DNA from: Bradyrhizobium lablabi
GTDB lineage: Bacteria > Pseudomonadota > Alphaproteobacteria > Rhizobiales > Xanthobacteraceae
Reading direction: 5' to 3'
NCBI RefSeq assembly: GCF_018129385.1
Contig: NZ_JAFCLN010000002.1
Span: forward strand, 558,001 to 622,000
DNA length: 64,000 nucleotides
Made by a program: the position numbers and the translations under genes. This document shows positions 27,016-36,567 of this stretch, one piece after another. A model generated the notes under the pieces. It was not told the DNA's origin. It saw nothing but the letters and a program-made list of their open reading frames with translations, and ran no database searches. The stretch's first letter is position 1. Each line of letters opens with the position of its first letter.

Positions 27016-28761
27016 TCACTCCGTCCCTTCGGAGCGGAAGATCGCGATCGAGATCGCCTTGCCCTGCGAGATGTTGTAGCCGTCGATCCGCGGTCCAACC
27101 CGGTAGCGCAGCCCGATGGCCTCGGCCCGCGCGACAAAGTTCCGCTCCGAACGCGACTCCACCAGCGCAAACCGGCAGCTGCCCTGGCGCAGGAAATCGG
27201 CGGCGCCGGAGCCGTCCGTGAGCAGCGTCGCCGTATCCGTCAGGAAGACGAGGCTAGGTTCATGGAAGCCGGCGGAAGCAGCCTTCGGTCCGACGCAGGA
27301 GACATTGCGGAGCGCGCGCGCAACCTCGACGCTCGGGAACAACCGTGCCAGCCCCGGCACCACGACGCCGTAGATCGCAAAGGCAAGGAAGATTGCCGAC
27401 ACCACGGCATTGAGCAGCGACCGTTCGGCATAGCGGTCTTCATACAGCCACCAGGCGAACAATCCGAAGATCAGCGCCGCGGCGACGAAAGGCCAAGCGA
27501 AAAACACCGGCTGGCGCGTCAGCGTGATCGCGCCGACGATCGCCAGCACCGATGCGCCGGCCGGGATCACGAACCACCAGGCGGCGCCGCGCACCAGCCA
27601 TGGCCAGCGCGACAGCACGTTCCGCTCCATCGCGCCGACGGTGAGGATCGCGATGGCCGGATACAGCGGCAGCACGTAATGCGGCAGCTTGGTCAGCACC
27701 AGCTCGAACACGATCCAGGACGGGATCACCCAGGCCAGCAGATATTGCGCGCCCGGCTCGCGCCGCGCCCGCCATATCGCCGGCGCCGCCAGGCCCGCCA
27801 GCGGCGCGCCGGGCCAGAAAGTCACCACGAACAGGAGCAGATAGAGTCCGGGCGGCGCGCCATGCGACTCCTGCCCGGCGAATTTGGCGAGCATGTCGCC
27901 GCCGACGGAATCGGTGAAGAAGGTCTGGCCGGCGCGCCAGAAAATCGCGACGAACCACGGAAGCACCAGCACCAGGGTCCACATCAGGCCCCAAAGCGGA
28001 CGCAGCCGCCACAGCCAGGACGCATTGCGATCGAGGATCGCGAGCGCGGCGATGGTCAGTCCGACGAACATCAGGATCAGCGGGCCCTTGAGCAAAATGC
28101 CGCCGGCAATCGCCGTCCAGAGGATCGCGGGCCAGCTCCAGGGCGGGCGCTCGGAATCCTCGCCGCGCTGCCAGGACAGATAGACCCGCGCCATCGCACC
28201 CATGGCGGCAACGACGGTGAACAGCAACATGGCGTCCGTCTTGGCGAGCCGCGCTTCGGCTCCCAGCAGCACCGAACTGCACATGATGAGACCGGCGAAG
28301 ATCGCGCCGCGCCGGGTGACGAAGGCGAGCGCCGTCCAGTAGGTCAGCAGCACCGCGCCGGTGGCGCCGATCAGCGAGGGAATCCGGTAAAGCCAGATCC
28401 GCGCCTGCGCCCGCGGCAATCCGAGCGCGGACGCGGTTTCGACCGCTACGGTCTGTAGCCAATAAATGCCGACCGGTTTCTTGTAGCGGACGTCATCCTG
28501 GAAGCGGATGTCGATGAAATCGCCACTCTCGACCATCTGCTTGGTGGCTTGCGCAAAGCGCGCCTCGTCGCGGTCGATTGGCGGGATGGTAAAGAAGCCG
28601 GGCAGGAACAGCAGCGCCGCACAAACCAGCAGGAAAGCGACCGCCCGGGCGTGGCTCGACGAGACATAGTCGATCACGCCGGCCAGCCGGCTACCCGGAT
28701 TCACCCGGTTTTTCGGCTCGCGCGGCTCACCAAACCGGGGTCGGGGGTAGGTCTCAGCCAT
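27016..28761 (-). CDS. ArnT/PMT-like glycosyltransferase (GT39/GT83)
   Basis: A polytopic inner membrane glycosyltransferase, 581 aa, using a lipid-linked sugar donor. The first luminal loop has the catalytic pattern PPIDRDEARFAQATKQMVESGDFIDIRF with the conserved D/E pairs, followed by YKKPVGIYWLQ, both typical of ArnT (the Ara4N-lipid A transferase) and of rhizobial galacturonosyl or mannosyl transferases. About eleven hydrophobic segments follow and a soluble C-terminal domain of about 130 residues. It is the first gene of the cluster with PAP2, GT2 and LABN genes downstream. The acceptor is probably lipid A or LPS core; the sugar cannot be read from sequence. Confidence 0.85.
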   Translation of the reverse strand: MAETYPRPRFGEPREPKNRVNPGSRLAGVIDYVSSSHARAVAFLLVCAALLFLPGFFTIPPIDRDEARFAQATKQMVESGDFIDIRFQDDVRYKKPVGIYWLQTVAVETASALGLPRAQARIWLYRIPSLIGATGAVLLTYWTALAFVTRRGAIFAGLIMCSSVLLGAEARLAKTDAMLLFTVVAAMGAMARVYLSWQRGEDSERPPWSWPAILWTAIAGGILLKGPLILMFVGLTIAALAILDRNASWLWRLRPLWGLMWTLVLVLPWFVAIFWRAGQTFFTDSVGGDMLAKFAGQESHGAPPGLYLLLFVVTFWPGAPLAGLAAPAIWRARREPGAQYLLAWVIPSWIVFELVLTKLPHYVLPLYPAIAILTVGAMERNVLSRWPWLVRGAAWWFVIPAGASVLAIVGAITLTRQPVFFAWPFVAAALIFGLFAWWLYEDRYAERSLLNAVVSAIFLAFAIYGVVVPGLARLFPSVEVARALRNVSCVGPKAASAGFHEPSLVFLTDTATLLTDGSGAADFLRQGSCRFALVESRSERNFVARAEAIGLRYRVGPRIDGYNISQGKAISIAIFRSEGTE

Positions 28762-28812
28762 CGGTTCCCGCTTACGCCGAAACCGCTATCCGGACAACCG
28801 CTTAGGGTGCTT

Positions 28813-31008
28813 TTATTGAATTCTGATGACAACTGTGTCCGCCGCGCCCGTGGCATCGATCACGGTGAGGCGAGCGAACCCCGGCCCGGGCGGCTCGACC
28901 AGCCGCTGGCGGCGGCTGTCGATTTCGCCGGCGGTGGCGCCGTTAACGAGCACGGTCATGGGCAAAACCCCGCCGGCGACCTTGACCGGCATGGCCGACG
29001 ACTGTCCGTCGGTGCGGTCGACGTCGATCCGCGAGCCGTGCAGCGGGAACTGGATACGCGGCGCCTGCTCGCTGCCGGTCCGCACCAGTTCGCCCATCGG
29101 GCGGAACCGCCGCAGCGGCAGCGGCAGTTTTGCGTTGGCCGCGACCAGCACGCCCTTGGGCGGCTTTGGGAGCGCGGCGGGCAACTTTCCGGTGCGGGCA
29201 AAGGCATCGAACAGGATCGGGGCTGCGACCGCGCGGCCGACCAGCCCCGGCACCGGCGCGCCGTCGGGACGGCCGACCCAGACGCCGATGGTCAGCTTGC
29301 CGTCGAACCCGACCGACCAGGCGTCACGATAGCCGTAACTAGTGCCGGTCTTGAAGGCGATGCGGTTATGCGCGCCGTTCTCCGGCGGCGGCGTGCCGAT
29401 CAGGACATTGCCGACCTGCCAGGCGGCGGCCTGATCCATCAGCCGCATCGCTTCGCGATCGTCGTGGGCGCTCACGATCTCGCGTAACGGTTTTGTGCTG
29501 CCGAGCCGAGCCAGCCCCGCATAGAGCTGCGCCAGGTCCTGCAAGCTCACGCCGACGCCGCCGAGGCCCATGGCGAGACCCGGCGCCTCGTCCTTCGGCA
29601 GTACCAGGCTGGTGCCAGCCTGCTTCAGCCGAGAGGACAGCCGGCTGGAACCGACGCGATCGAGCAACGCAATCGCCGGCACGTTCAGCGACAATTGCAG
29701 CGCCTTGCGTACCGGCACCGTGCCCTGAAAGGTCATGTCAAAGTTTTCCGGCGCGTAGCTGCCGAAGCGGATCGGCCGGTCGTCGATCAGGCTTTCGGGA
29801 TGCACAAAGCCATCCTCGAAAGCAAGGCCATAGATGAACGGCTTCAGCGTCGAGCCCGGCGAGCGTACTGCGCGGGTCATGTCGACCTGCCCCGCCCGCC
29901 GCTCATCGAAATAATCCGCCGAGCCGACGCGTGCCAGCACGTCGCCGCTCTCGTTGTCGACCGCGATGATCGCGACCGAAATATTGGACCCCTGCGCCAG
30001 CGCGCGGTCGCGCGCCAGGGCTTCCAGCGTCTTTTGCAGACTCAGATCCAGCGTCGTGCGGATCACCGGCTGACCCCTGATGATGGCAACGGCCGCATCG
30101 GAGGAGTGCGGCGCCAGGATCGGCATCGGCTTGCGCAGTTTTGGTATCGTTACCGTCTTGGCCTGCACCACGTCCTCGCGCGACACGACGCCCTCCTCGA
30201 CCATGCGGTCGAGCACGCGGTCGCGCGCGATATGCGCTGCCTCAGGGTGACGATCGAGACGGCGGTTTTCCGGCGATTGCGGCAAGGCTACCAGCAAGGC
30301 GGCTTCCGCCAGCGACAGCCGCTTCGGCTCCTTGCCGAAATAGGCGATCGACGCGGCGCGGACGCCTTCGAGATTGCCGCCGAATGGCGCCAGCGCAAGA
30401 TAAAGATCGAGGATCTCGTCCTTTGAGAGCTTGCTCTCGAGCTCGACGGCCCGAACCATCTGCCGCAGCTTTGCATGGACCGACCGTTCGCGCCGCGGCT
30501 CCATCAGCCGCGCGAGCTGCATGGTGATGGTGGAGCCGCCCGATACGATGTGGCCGCGCGTCACCAGTTGCAGCGTTGCGCGTCCCGTCGCGAGCGGATC
30601 GACACCGGCATGGGAGTAGAAGCGCTTGTCTTCGTACGCGAGCAGCAGCTTGAGATAGCCCGGATCGACATCGCGCTTGGCACTCACCGGCAGGCGCCAA
30701 CGTCCATCCGCCATCGCAAAGGCGCGCAACAGCTTTCCGTTGCGATCGACGATCGTCGTGGAGACCTGGCGCGCCTGCTCCAGCGGCAGCGGCCCGAGCG
30801 AGATGACCCAGCCGGCAAAGGTTGCGAGGACGACAAACAGAGCAATCGCGAATCCGATGGCGACTTTGCGCAATCGCCCACCACCGCCGCCGTCATGGCC
30901 GGGCTTGTCCCGGCCATCCACGTCTTCTTTCGTCGCGGCAACAGCCGTGGATGCCCGGGTCAAGCCCGGGCACGACAAAGAGCGAGTATGGTCTGCACGC
31001 TCGCTCAT
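28813..31008 (-). CDS. pbpC: Penicillin-binding protein 1C
   Basis: A bifunctional peptidoglycan glycosyltransferase/transpeptidase anchored in the inner membrane, 731 aa. After an N-terminal anchor (about 48-70) comes the GT51 domain with LLAYEDKRFYSHAGVDP and SGGSTITMQLARL. The transpeptidase domain has SPGSTLKP (catalytic serine about 380), an SLN motif and KTGTSYG. The C-terminal 90 residues are the small PBP1C-specific domain. The ATG at 31008 overlaps the A2M stop by four bases (ATGA), as expected for the known yfhM-pbpC pair. Residues 12-40 are unusual: they are the translation of a dispersed palindromic repeat (CPGLTRAS...VDGRDKPGHDG) inserted in frame. Confidence 0.93.
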   Translation of the reverse strand: MSERADHTRSLSCPGLTRASTAVAATKEDVDGRDKPGHDGGGGGRLRKVAIGFAIALFVVLATFAGWVISLGPLPLEQARQVSTTIVDRNGKLLRAFAMADGRWRLPVSAKRDVDPGYLKLLLAYEDKRFYSHAGVDPLATGRATLQLVTRGHIVSGGSTITMQLARLMEPRRERSVHAKLRQMVRAVELESKLSKDEILDLYLALAPFGGNLEGVRAASIAYFGKEPKRLSLAEAALLVALPQSPENRRLDRHPEAAHIARDRVLDRMVEEGVVSREDVVQAKTVTIPKLRKPMPILAPHSSDAAVAIIRGQPVIRTTLDLSLQKTLEALARDRALAQGSNISVAIIAVDNESGDVLARVGSADYFDERRAGQVDMTRAVRSPGSTLKPFIYGLAFEDGFVHPESLIDDRPIRFGSYAPENFDMTFQGTVPVRKALQLSLNVPAIALLDRVGSSRLSSRLKQAGTSLVLPKDEAPGLAMGLGGVGVSLQDLAQLYAGLARLGSTKPLREIVSAHDDREAMRLMDQAAAWQVGNVLIGTPPPENGAHNRIAFKTGTSYGYRDAWSVGFDGKLTIGVWVGRPDGAPVPGLVGRAVAAPILFDAFARTGKLPAALPKPPKGVLVAANAKLPLPLRRFRPMGELVRTGSEQAPRIQFPLHGSRIDVDRTDGQSSAMPVKVAGGVLPMTVLVNGATAGEIDSRRQRLVEPPGPGFARLTVIDATGAADTVVIRIQ
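30891..30976. repeat. Dispersed double-hairpin repeat inside the pbpC coding frame
   Basis: Two perfect hairpins, TGGCCGGG/CCCGGCCA (30896-30916) and TGCCCGGG/CCCGGGCA (30952-30972), flank a 35-base spacer. On the minus strand it reads in frame as CPGLTRAS through DGRDKPGHDG, the well-known translated form of a repeat scattered through Bradyrhizobium-type genomes. It lies between the pbpC start codon and its membrane anchor. Confidence 0.85.
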
Positions 31009-34000
31009 TTCGCCGAACGAACCTCAACGGTACCGGTGCCGCTGCGGCCGTAGCGCGAGGGGTTGTACATGTCCTCGACATAGGCCTGCGGCAGCACGTA
31101 TTTGCCGGGCGATACCGCGCGCACGATATAGGCGACAGTAAATACCGCCTGATCGTCGGCCGCGCGATCGATGGCGGCCGTGAAGCGGTCGTCGCGGAAC
31201 TCGGTGTTCTCAGGCTCCTCGCCGTCCTCGATCCAGTCGAGCGTGCCGCTATCGCCGGACGAGACGAGGCGCGGATTGTCGATCTCAAGCCCGGCCGGCA
31301 GATAGTCGGACACCATGATGTGCCCGTATTCCGGCTTGGCCTCGGTGACCTTCAGCACCACGGCAAAGCGATCGTTCTGCTTCGCCTTGCTGATATCGGC
31401 CGGCTTGCCGTCGAGCGTGAAATAGCTGCGCTCGATCTTGAAGCCGTTGGAAGCGGCCGGCTCCGGCGTGACCGGCGAACCCGACACCGAAACCACCATC
31501 TGCACCGGCGCTTCACCGGTGTTGGTGATGCGGATCGGTTTGCCCGCCATCTGCTCCGCCTTGTAGCTGCGGAAGACCGCGGTCTTCACCGGTTGGCCGT
31601 CGATGTCGAGGTTCAGCGTCTCCTTGGCCAGCGCGCGCGCCGCCAGCACCATCCAGGCATTCTCCTGCGTGGAGGTGTAGGCCGAAAGCCCGCGCGCGGC
31701 CTCGACCCGCTGCACCGCCTGCGTCAGCGTCGCGCGCGGCGCGTTGCCTTCGCTGGCGAGCGACACCAAAGCTGCGGCATCGCGCAGCGCGCTGCCGTAA
31801 TCGGTGCGGCCGAATTCCAGCACGGGTTTCGGGTTGAGCGCTTCCAGCGCGTTGGCATAGACCCGCTCCGCCCTCGCCTTGTCGCCGACCAGCGCCAGCG
31901 CCGCCGCAAGCTGCGATTTTGCGATCGGAGTCGCGAGATTGCCAAGCTTGGTGTCGGCGAGATAGCGGAGGTCGCCGATCGGCGCTGCCCCGTTGCGGGC
32001 CAGCACATAGAGGCCATAGGCGAGATCGCGGCCGCCGTTCTTCTCCGGCTCCTCGGCGTTCACCACCGAGTTACGGATGCGGTCGAGCGCGTTCTTGAAC
32101 AGCACGTCCGGCACCGCAAATCCCTTTTCGCGGGCGCGGGTCAGGAAGTCCGTGACGTAGGCATCGAGCCAGGCGTCGTCGCCGCCGGCCGACCACAGGC
32201 CGAACGAGCCGTTGGAGCCTTGCCGGGCCAGCAGCCGCTCGATCGCATCCTTGATGCGCTGGTCGACGGCGGTATCCATGGCAAGGTGCGCACTGGCCGC
32301 GAGGTCGTTGACATAGAGCAGCGGCATCGCGCGGCTGGTGATCTGCTCGGAACACCCGTGCGGATAGCGATCGAGCGCCTTCAAAATGGTGGCCGCATCG
32401 AGCGCGGTCGACAGGCTCGCCGACAGCGAGACGCCGCCGGTGCCCGAGACCAGATCGGAGAACATGTCCGAGGTCAGCGTCAGACTCTCGCCCTTCGCCA
32501 AGGTGCGGACCGAGCGGCGCGCCAGGATCTGGTTGGCCGGTTTGACGTCGAGCGCATAGTGCCGCGCCAGCGTCAGCCCGTTCGGTCCCTTGATGTCGAC
32601 GTCGATATTCGCCGTGCCCGCACCGCCGGCCTCCAGCGCGAGCTGCATCGAGGTGCGCTGCTTGGCGGCAAGTTTCGCCGTGATCGCGGGATTACCAGTC
32701 ACCTTCACGGGACCTACGATCTTGACATTGACGATGTAGTCGCCCGCCGCGCCCTCGACGTTGTCGAGATCGAAGCTCATGGTGCCCTTGTCGCCGTTGA
32801 GCAGGAAGCGCGGCAAGGTCGCGGTCAGCACCACGGGATCGCGCACGGTGACATCGACCGTGGCGCGGCCGAGTTTCGTGGAGGTCCACGCCACCGCCAT
32901 CACCCGCGCGGTGCCGGCGAATTCGGGGATGTCAAAACTGATCTCGGCCGAACCGTCGGCGCCGACGGTGACAATGCCGGAATAGAGCGCCAGCGGCTTT
33001 TGCGTGGGCGGGCTGCCCTGCAACTCGCCTCCCGAGGCGTCGCCGCCCGACCTGATCTGGCCGCGGGTGCCCTGCATGCCGTCGATCAACTGGCCGTAGA
33101 GGTCGCGGATCTCCGAGGTCAGGCGGCGCTGGCCGAGATAGTAATCATCCGGCGCCGGCGGCTTGTAGTTGGTGAGGTTGAGAATGCCGACATCGACCGC
33201 GGCAACGACAATCTTGGCGTCCTCGCCGGGATTTAGCCCGCCGAGCTTGACCGGAATCTTCAGCGTAGAGCCGGGACGCACGAGATCAGGCGGTGTGAGA
33301 TTGACGGCGAGCGTGCGGCTCTTTCTGTCGATCCCGAACCACTTTAGCCCGATCGCGCGGCCGGGCATGCGCTGCGCGGCGGCATCGAGCGGACAGCGCA
33401 AGGTCGCCAGCACATAGGCGCCGGTGCCCCAATCCTTGCCGACGGGAATCTTGACCTGTGCGGTGCCTTCCTTGACGTCGATGCTTTGCGTCGTCAGCAG
33501 GCGATCGCCGAGCACGTTGATGGTCAGCTTGCCGGCCGTGCGGGCATTGACCGACACCACCATGGTGTCGCCGGATTGATACTCCGGCTTGTCGATCGAG
33601 GTTTCCAGAAGGTCCGGCGTTTCCGCGCTACCTTCCCAATACCAGCCGACATCGAACTGCACCGAGGTGATCGGCCCGTCCTGTTCGGTCGACTTGACGT
33701 CGAGACGATAGCGGCCGGGCTGCGGCGAGACCGACACCCGCGACGCCTTGTCAGCGGCGAGATCAATATCACCGTCGGCGACGCGCCGGGTCGACTTGAC
33801 CGGCTCATATTCCCAGGACGAGTTTTGACGGTACCACTGATAGCGCGACTCGACCTTCATCAACTCGTAGCGCAGCCCGCTGCGCGAAAGCTGCTTGCCA
33901 TCGGGCGCAACGAAGATGACGTCGAATTCGGCCTTGTCGCCCTCGGCGACGCTCTTGTCCTGGAAGAGCGGCTTGATGCCGATCAGATTGGCGGCAGGCG

Positions 34001-36212
34001 CCACCGGCAACACCAGCTTGCGTTCGACCGCGCGGCCGCCGGCTTCCGCCATGCGGATGAAGATCTGCGCTTCCTGCGGGCGGGTCGAGGTCGGGGCTTT
34101 GGCAAGGCTCACTGGGAAGGTCGCCACGCCGTTGGCGTCGGACTCCGGAAGGCTTTCGATCGGGGTACGCTCGTTGCTGGCGGTCTCTTCATCCGCCACG
34201 CCGAACTGGTAGCCGGGATAGCCCGGCCGGCCGGAGACGGCCGTCGTCACCAGCATGTCGCCCTCGAGCTGCAACCCGGAGGCCGGCGCACCGTAGAGGA
34301 AGCGGCCGTCGACCTTAAGCTCCACCGGAACTTCGGCCTGGATCTGCTTCTCCTTGGCGGAAAGCGTGAATTCGATCCGTTCGGGAATGTAGTCCTCAAC
34401 CATGAAGGAGGTCTCGCCGATCGAGGAACCCTTCGGGTCGGTAAAGGCGCGCGCCCGCCAGGTCCCGGTCGGGACGGCCGAATTGAGCGCGATCGACATG
34501 GTCCGCCCGCCGGCCCCCTGGTCCGGCAGCACCGCGCGGCGGTATTCGACGCCGTCGGGGCGTTCGATCACCATGGTCAGCGGCCCGCCGGTGACGGCGT
34601 TGCCCTGCCCGTCGCGCACCAGCGCGGTCAGGTAGACAGTCTCGTTGGAGCGGTAGACGCCGCGCTCGGCATAGACAAAGGCATCGGCTCCGGCAGGAAC
34701 CGCCCGCCCGGCGACGCCACGGTCGGTCAGGTCGAAGGCATTGGTCTTCAAGTTGAGGAACGCGTAGTCGCCCTTGTCGCTCATCACCGTCAGCATGGCC
34801 GGCGACAGCCCGCCCTCGCCGCGGGCAAGCCCCGCCTCGAACAGCACATGGCCGGCGTCGTCGGTCTTGCGGGTCGCCAGAATTTCGTTGTTGCGCGCGA
34901 CCAGCTTCACTTCGGCTTTGGAGACCGCCTCGGTGGAGGCGAGCGAATTGACGAACACATGCACGCCGTCATTGCCGGAGAACGCCGTCAGGCCCATGTC
35001 GGAGACGATGAACCATTGCGTGGCGAGTTGGTAATCATCGTCGCTGCCGGGATTCTTGGCGGCGGCCGTCATCACATAGACGCCGGGCTGTAGGTCGCCG
35101 AGCGCCTGGTCGACCGGGAACGCGGTGACGACGTCCTGGTTGAGCGTGGTCGCGGTCGCAAGCTCGCCCGACCAGACTTTTACGCCCCGCTCGTCGCCGA
35201 GATCGGAAAGCTCGTAGCGGCTGATCGCGCGCTGGAAATCGCCGCCGATCACCGTGTTGATCAAATTGCGGTCGCCGATCCGGAACACGTTGATGTTGAC
35301 CGCCGGTGTGTTGACGCTGACCAGCGGAATGCCGCGCTGGCCGGTTCGCGGCAGCACATAGGCGCGGCCCGTGAAACGCACGAAAGGCTTGCGGTCGCGG
35401 ACATAGATGTTGAATTCGGCCGACTTCGGCAGGCCCTCCTTCACGCCGGACGGCATGCCGGCGCGCAGATTGATGTTGTAGCGCTCGCCGTGTTTCAGGC
35501 CCTCGACGCAAAGCTGCTTGCCTTCGGTGGAGAGCGCTGGCTTGTCGCTGCCGGCGAGCGCCACGAACGGCGAGAAATCAACGCGTTTGGCGAGCTCTTC
35601 GGAGAACTGGAAGCATGCCCGCGGCGTCGCACCATCGGAATCGACGGTGTAGTCGAGCAGGCGAAAACCGTGCTCGTCGCGCATCTTCTCATACTGGCCG
35701 CGCACGTCGGCGACCTCGCGCAAATCCAGCGACAGCCGCAGCGCGTCCAGCGCCGGCCGCCAAAGTTTCCGGTCGGACATCGCCCGCCCGAGCACGGCGA
35801 GCGCTTCGGCTTCCTCGCCGGTATTGCCGGCGCGCTGATAGGCGATGTAGGCGGCGGTCGAGGCGCGCTCCAACAGGAAGGTCTGCTCGCTGGAAGAGGA
35901 CGCGCGGATCTGGAAGATTGTGCGCGCCAGCCGCAGCCAGTTACCGGCATCCTCCGGCGTGGTCGCCGCGATCTGGCCGAGGATCTGTAGGCCGGTGCGG
36001 AAGTCCATCCGCTTGAAGGCGGTATCCGCATCGGTTTTCAGCGTTGCATTGGATTTGGCGACGGCGCCCGCCTCGCTCTTGATCTGGGCTTCCAGCTTGA
36101 TCGCGGAATCGGCGAGGTCGTCGCGCTTGAAGGCCTTGTCGGCGGCGTGCGCCGATGCCAGGCCAAGCGCCAGCGTTGCGCAAAATACGGCGGCGCGAAC
36201 CAAACCGTTCAT
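31005..36212 (-). CDS. Bacterial alpha-2-macroglobulin family protein (YfhM-like)
   Basis: A periplasmic protease-trapping protein of 1735 aa. The signal peptide is clear (about 1-24, ending SAHA) but has no lipobox, unlike the E. coli YfhM lipoprotein. MG-type beta domains fill the first two thirds, including the A2M signatures AERGVYRSNETVYLTALVRD and ALYSGIVTVGADGSAEISFDIPEFAGTARVMAVAWT. The thioester region reads YPHGCSEQ with cysteine C1287, so the reactive C-x-E-Q motif is kept. It is followed by the alpha-helical thioester domain. The ATG at 36212 has a strong AAGGAG site; longer frames run through the tRNA gene and are false. It overlaps pbpC by four bases, the classic pair for repairing envelope damage. 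Confidence 0.93.
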   Translation of the reverse strand: MNGLVRAAVFCATLALGLASAHAADKAFKRDDLADSAIKLEAQIKSEAGAVAKSNATLKTDADTAFKRMDFRTGLQILGQIAATTPEDAGNWLRLARTIFQIRASSSSEQTFLLERASTAAYIAYQRAGNTGEEAEALAVLGRAMSDRKLWRPALDALRLSLDLREVADVRGQYEKMRDEHGFRLLDYTVDSDGATPRACFQFSEELAKRVDFSPFVALAGSDKPALSTEGKQLCVEGLKHGERYNINLRAGMPSGVKEGLPKSAEFNIYVRDRKPFVRFTGRAYVLPRTGQRGIPLVSVNTPAVNINVFRIGDRNLINTVIGGDFQRAISRYELSDLGDERGVKVWSGELATATTLNQDVVTAFPVDQALGDLQPGVYVMTAAAKNPGSDDDYQLATQWFIVSDMGLTAFSGNDGVHVFVNSLASTEAVSKAEVKLVARNNEILATRKTDDAGHVLFEAGLARGEGGLSPAMLTVMSDKGDYAFLNLKTNAFDLTDRGVAGRAVPAGADAFVYAERGVYRSNETVYLTALVRDGQGNAVTGGPLTMVIERPDGVEYRRAVLPDQGAGGRTMSIALNSAVPTGTWRARAFTDPKGSSIGETSFMVEDYIPERIEFTLSAKEKQIQAEVPVELKVDGRFLYGAPASGLQLEGDMLVTTAVSGRPGYPGYQFGVADEETASNERTPIESLPESDANGVATFPVSLAKAPTSTRPQEAQIFIRMAEAGGRAVERKLVLPVAPAANLIGIKPLFQDKSVAEGDKAEFDVIFVAPDGKQLSRSGLRYELMKVESRYQWYRQNSSWEYEPVKSTRRVADGDIDLAADKASRVSVSPQPGRYRLDVKSTEQDGPITSVQFDVGWYWEGSAETPDLLETSIDKPEYQSGDTMVVSVNARTAGKLTINVLGDRLLTTQSIDVKEGTAQVKIPVGKDWGTGAYVLATLRCPLDAAAQRMPGRAIGLKWFGIDRKSRTLAVNLTPPDLVRPGSTLKIPVKLGGLNPGEDAKIVVAAVDVGILNLTNYKPPAPDDYYLGQRRLTSEIRDLYGQLIDGMQGTRGQIRSGGDASGGELQGSPPTQKPLALYSGIVTVGADGSAEISFDIPEFAGTARVMAVAWTSTKLGRATVDVTVRDPVVLTATLPRFLLNGDKGTMSFDLDNVEGAAGDYIVNVKIVGPVKVTGNPAITAKLAAKQRTSMQLALEAGGAGTANIDVDIKGPNGLTLARHYALDVKPANQILARRSVRTLAKGESLTLTSDMFSDLVSGTGGVSLSASLSTALDAATILKALDRYPHGCSEQITSRAMPLLYVNDLAASAHLAMDTAVDQRIKDAIERLLARQGSNGSFGLWSAGGDDAWLDAYVTDFLTRAREKGFAVPDVLFKNALDRIRNSVVNAEEPEKNGGRDLAYGLYVLARNGAAPIGDLRYLADTKLGNLATPIAKSQLAAALALVGDKARAERVYANALEALNPKPVLEFGRTDYGSALRDAAALVSLASEGNAPRATLTQAVQRVEAARGLSAYTSTQENAWMVLAARALAKETLNLDIDGQPVKTAVFRSYKAEQMAGKPIRITNTGEAPVQMVVSVSGSPVTPEPAASNGFKIERSYFTLDGKPADISKAKQNDRFAVVLKVTEAKPEYGHIMVSDYLPAGLEIDNPRLVSSGDSGTLDWIEDGEEPENTEFRDDRFTAAIDRAADDQAVFTVAYIVRAVSPGKYVLPQAYVEDMYNPSRYGRSGTGTVEVRSAK

Positions 36213-36490
36213 GATGGAGCTCCTTGGGCGCGGTCGGATGCCGCGTGACAAATAAGAGGGTGCGAAAGGTGACGGGCTGATGGCGGCCTGAAAGACGGCC
36301 GGAGAAGCAGCGTGCAGCATTGCCGGAACAGTCCCTACCCCCGTGCCCGCGGCAGGAGGCGTCGCGTTGAGGGCGGCCCCGATGCGCCGGTCCACCCTTC
36401 GGCTTAGTCGCAAGTTGAGGGGTTTGGGTTCGGAACTGGCTTGGCTCCGAAGCGGATTTTTCATATTGCCAGTGCTAAACAGGTGCCGAC

Positions 36491-36567
36491 GGTCCCGTAG
36501 CTCAACTGGATAGAGTAGCGGATTTCTACTCCGCGGGTTGCAGGTTCGAATCCTGCCGGGATCGCCA
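36491..36567 (+). tRNA. tRNA-Arg (anticodon UCU)
   Basis: A full cloverleaf of 77 bases with encoded CCA. The acceptor stem pairs GGTCCCG with CGGGATC (one G-T pair). The anticodon stem is GCGGA/TCCGC around loop TTTCTAC, giving anticodon TCT at 36525-36527 for AGA codons. The T-arm holds the TTCGAAT loop. It is a typical island attachment site in rhizobia; the DNA just downstream is accessory in character. Confidence 0.96.

Noticed and set aside
30822..33236. An 804-codon open frame on the plus strand
   Set aside because: Antisense to the alpha-2-macroglobulin gene and pbpC, arginine/histidine-rich, no recognisable domain.
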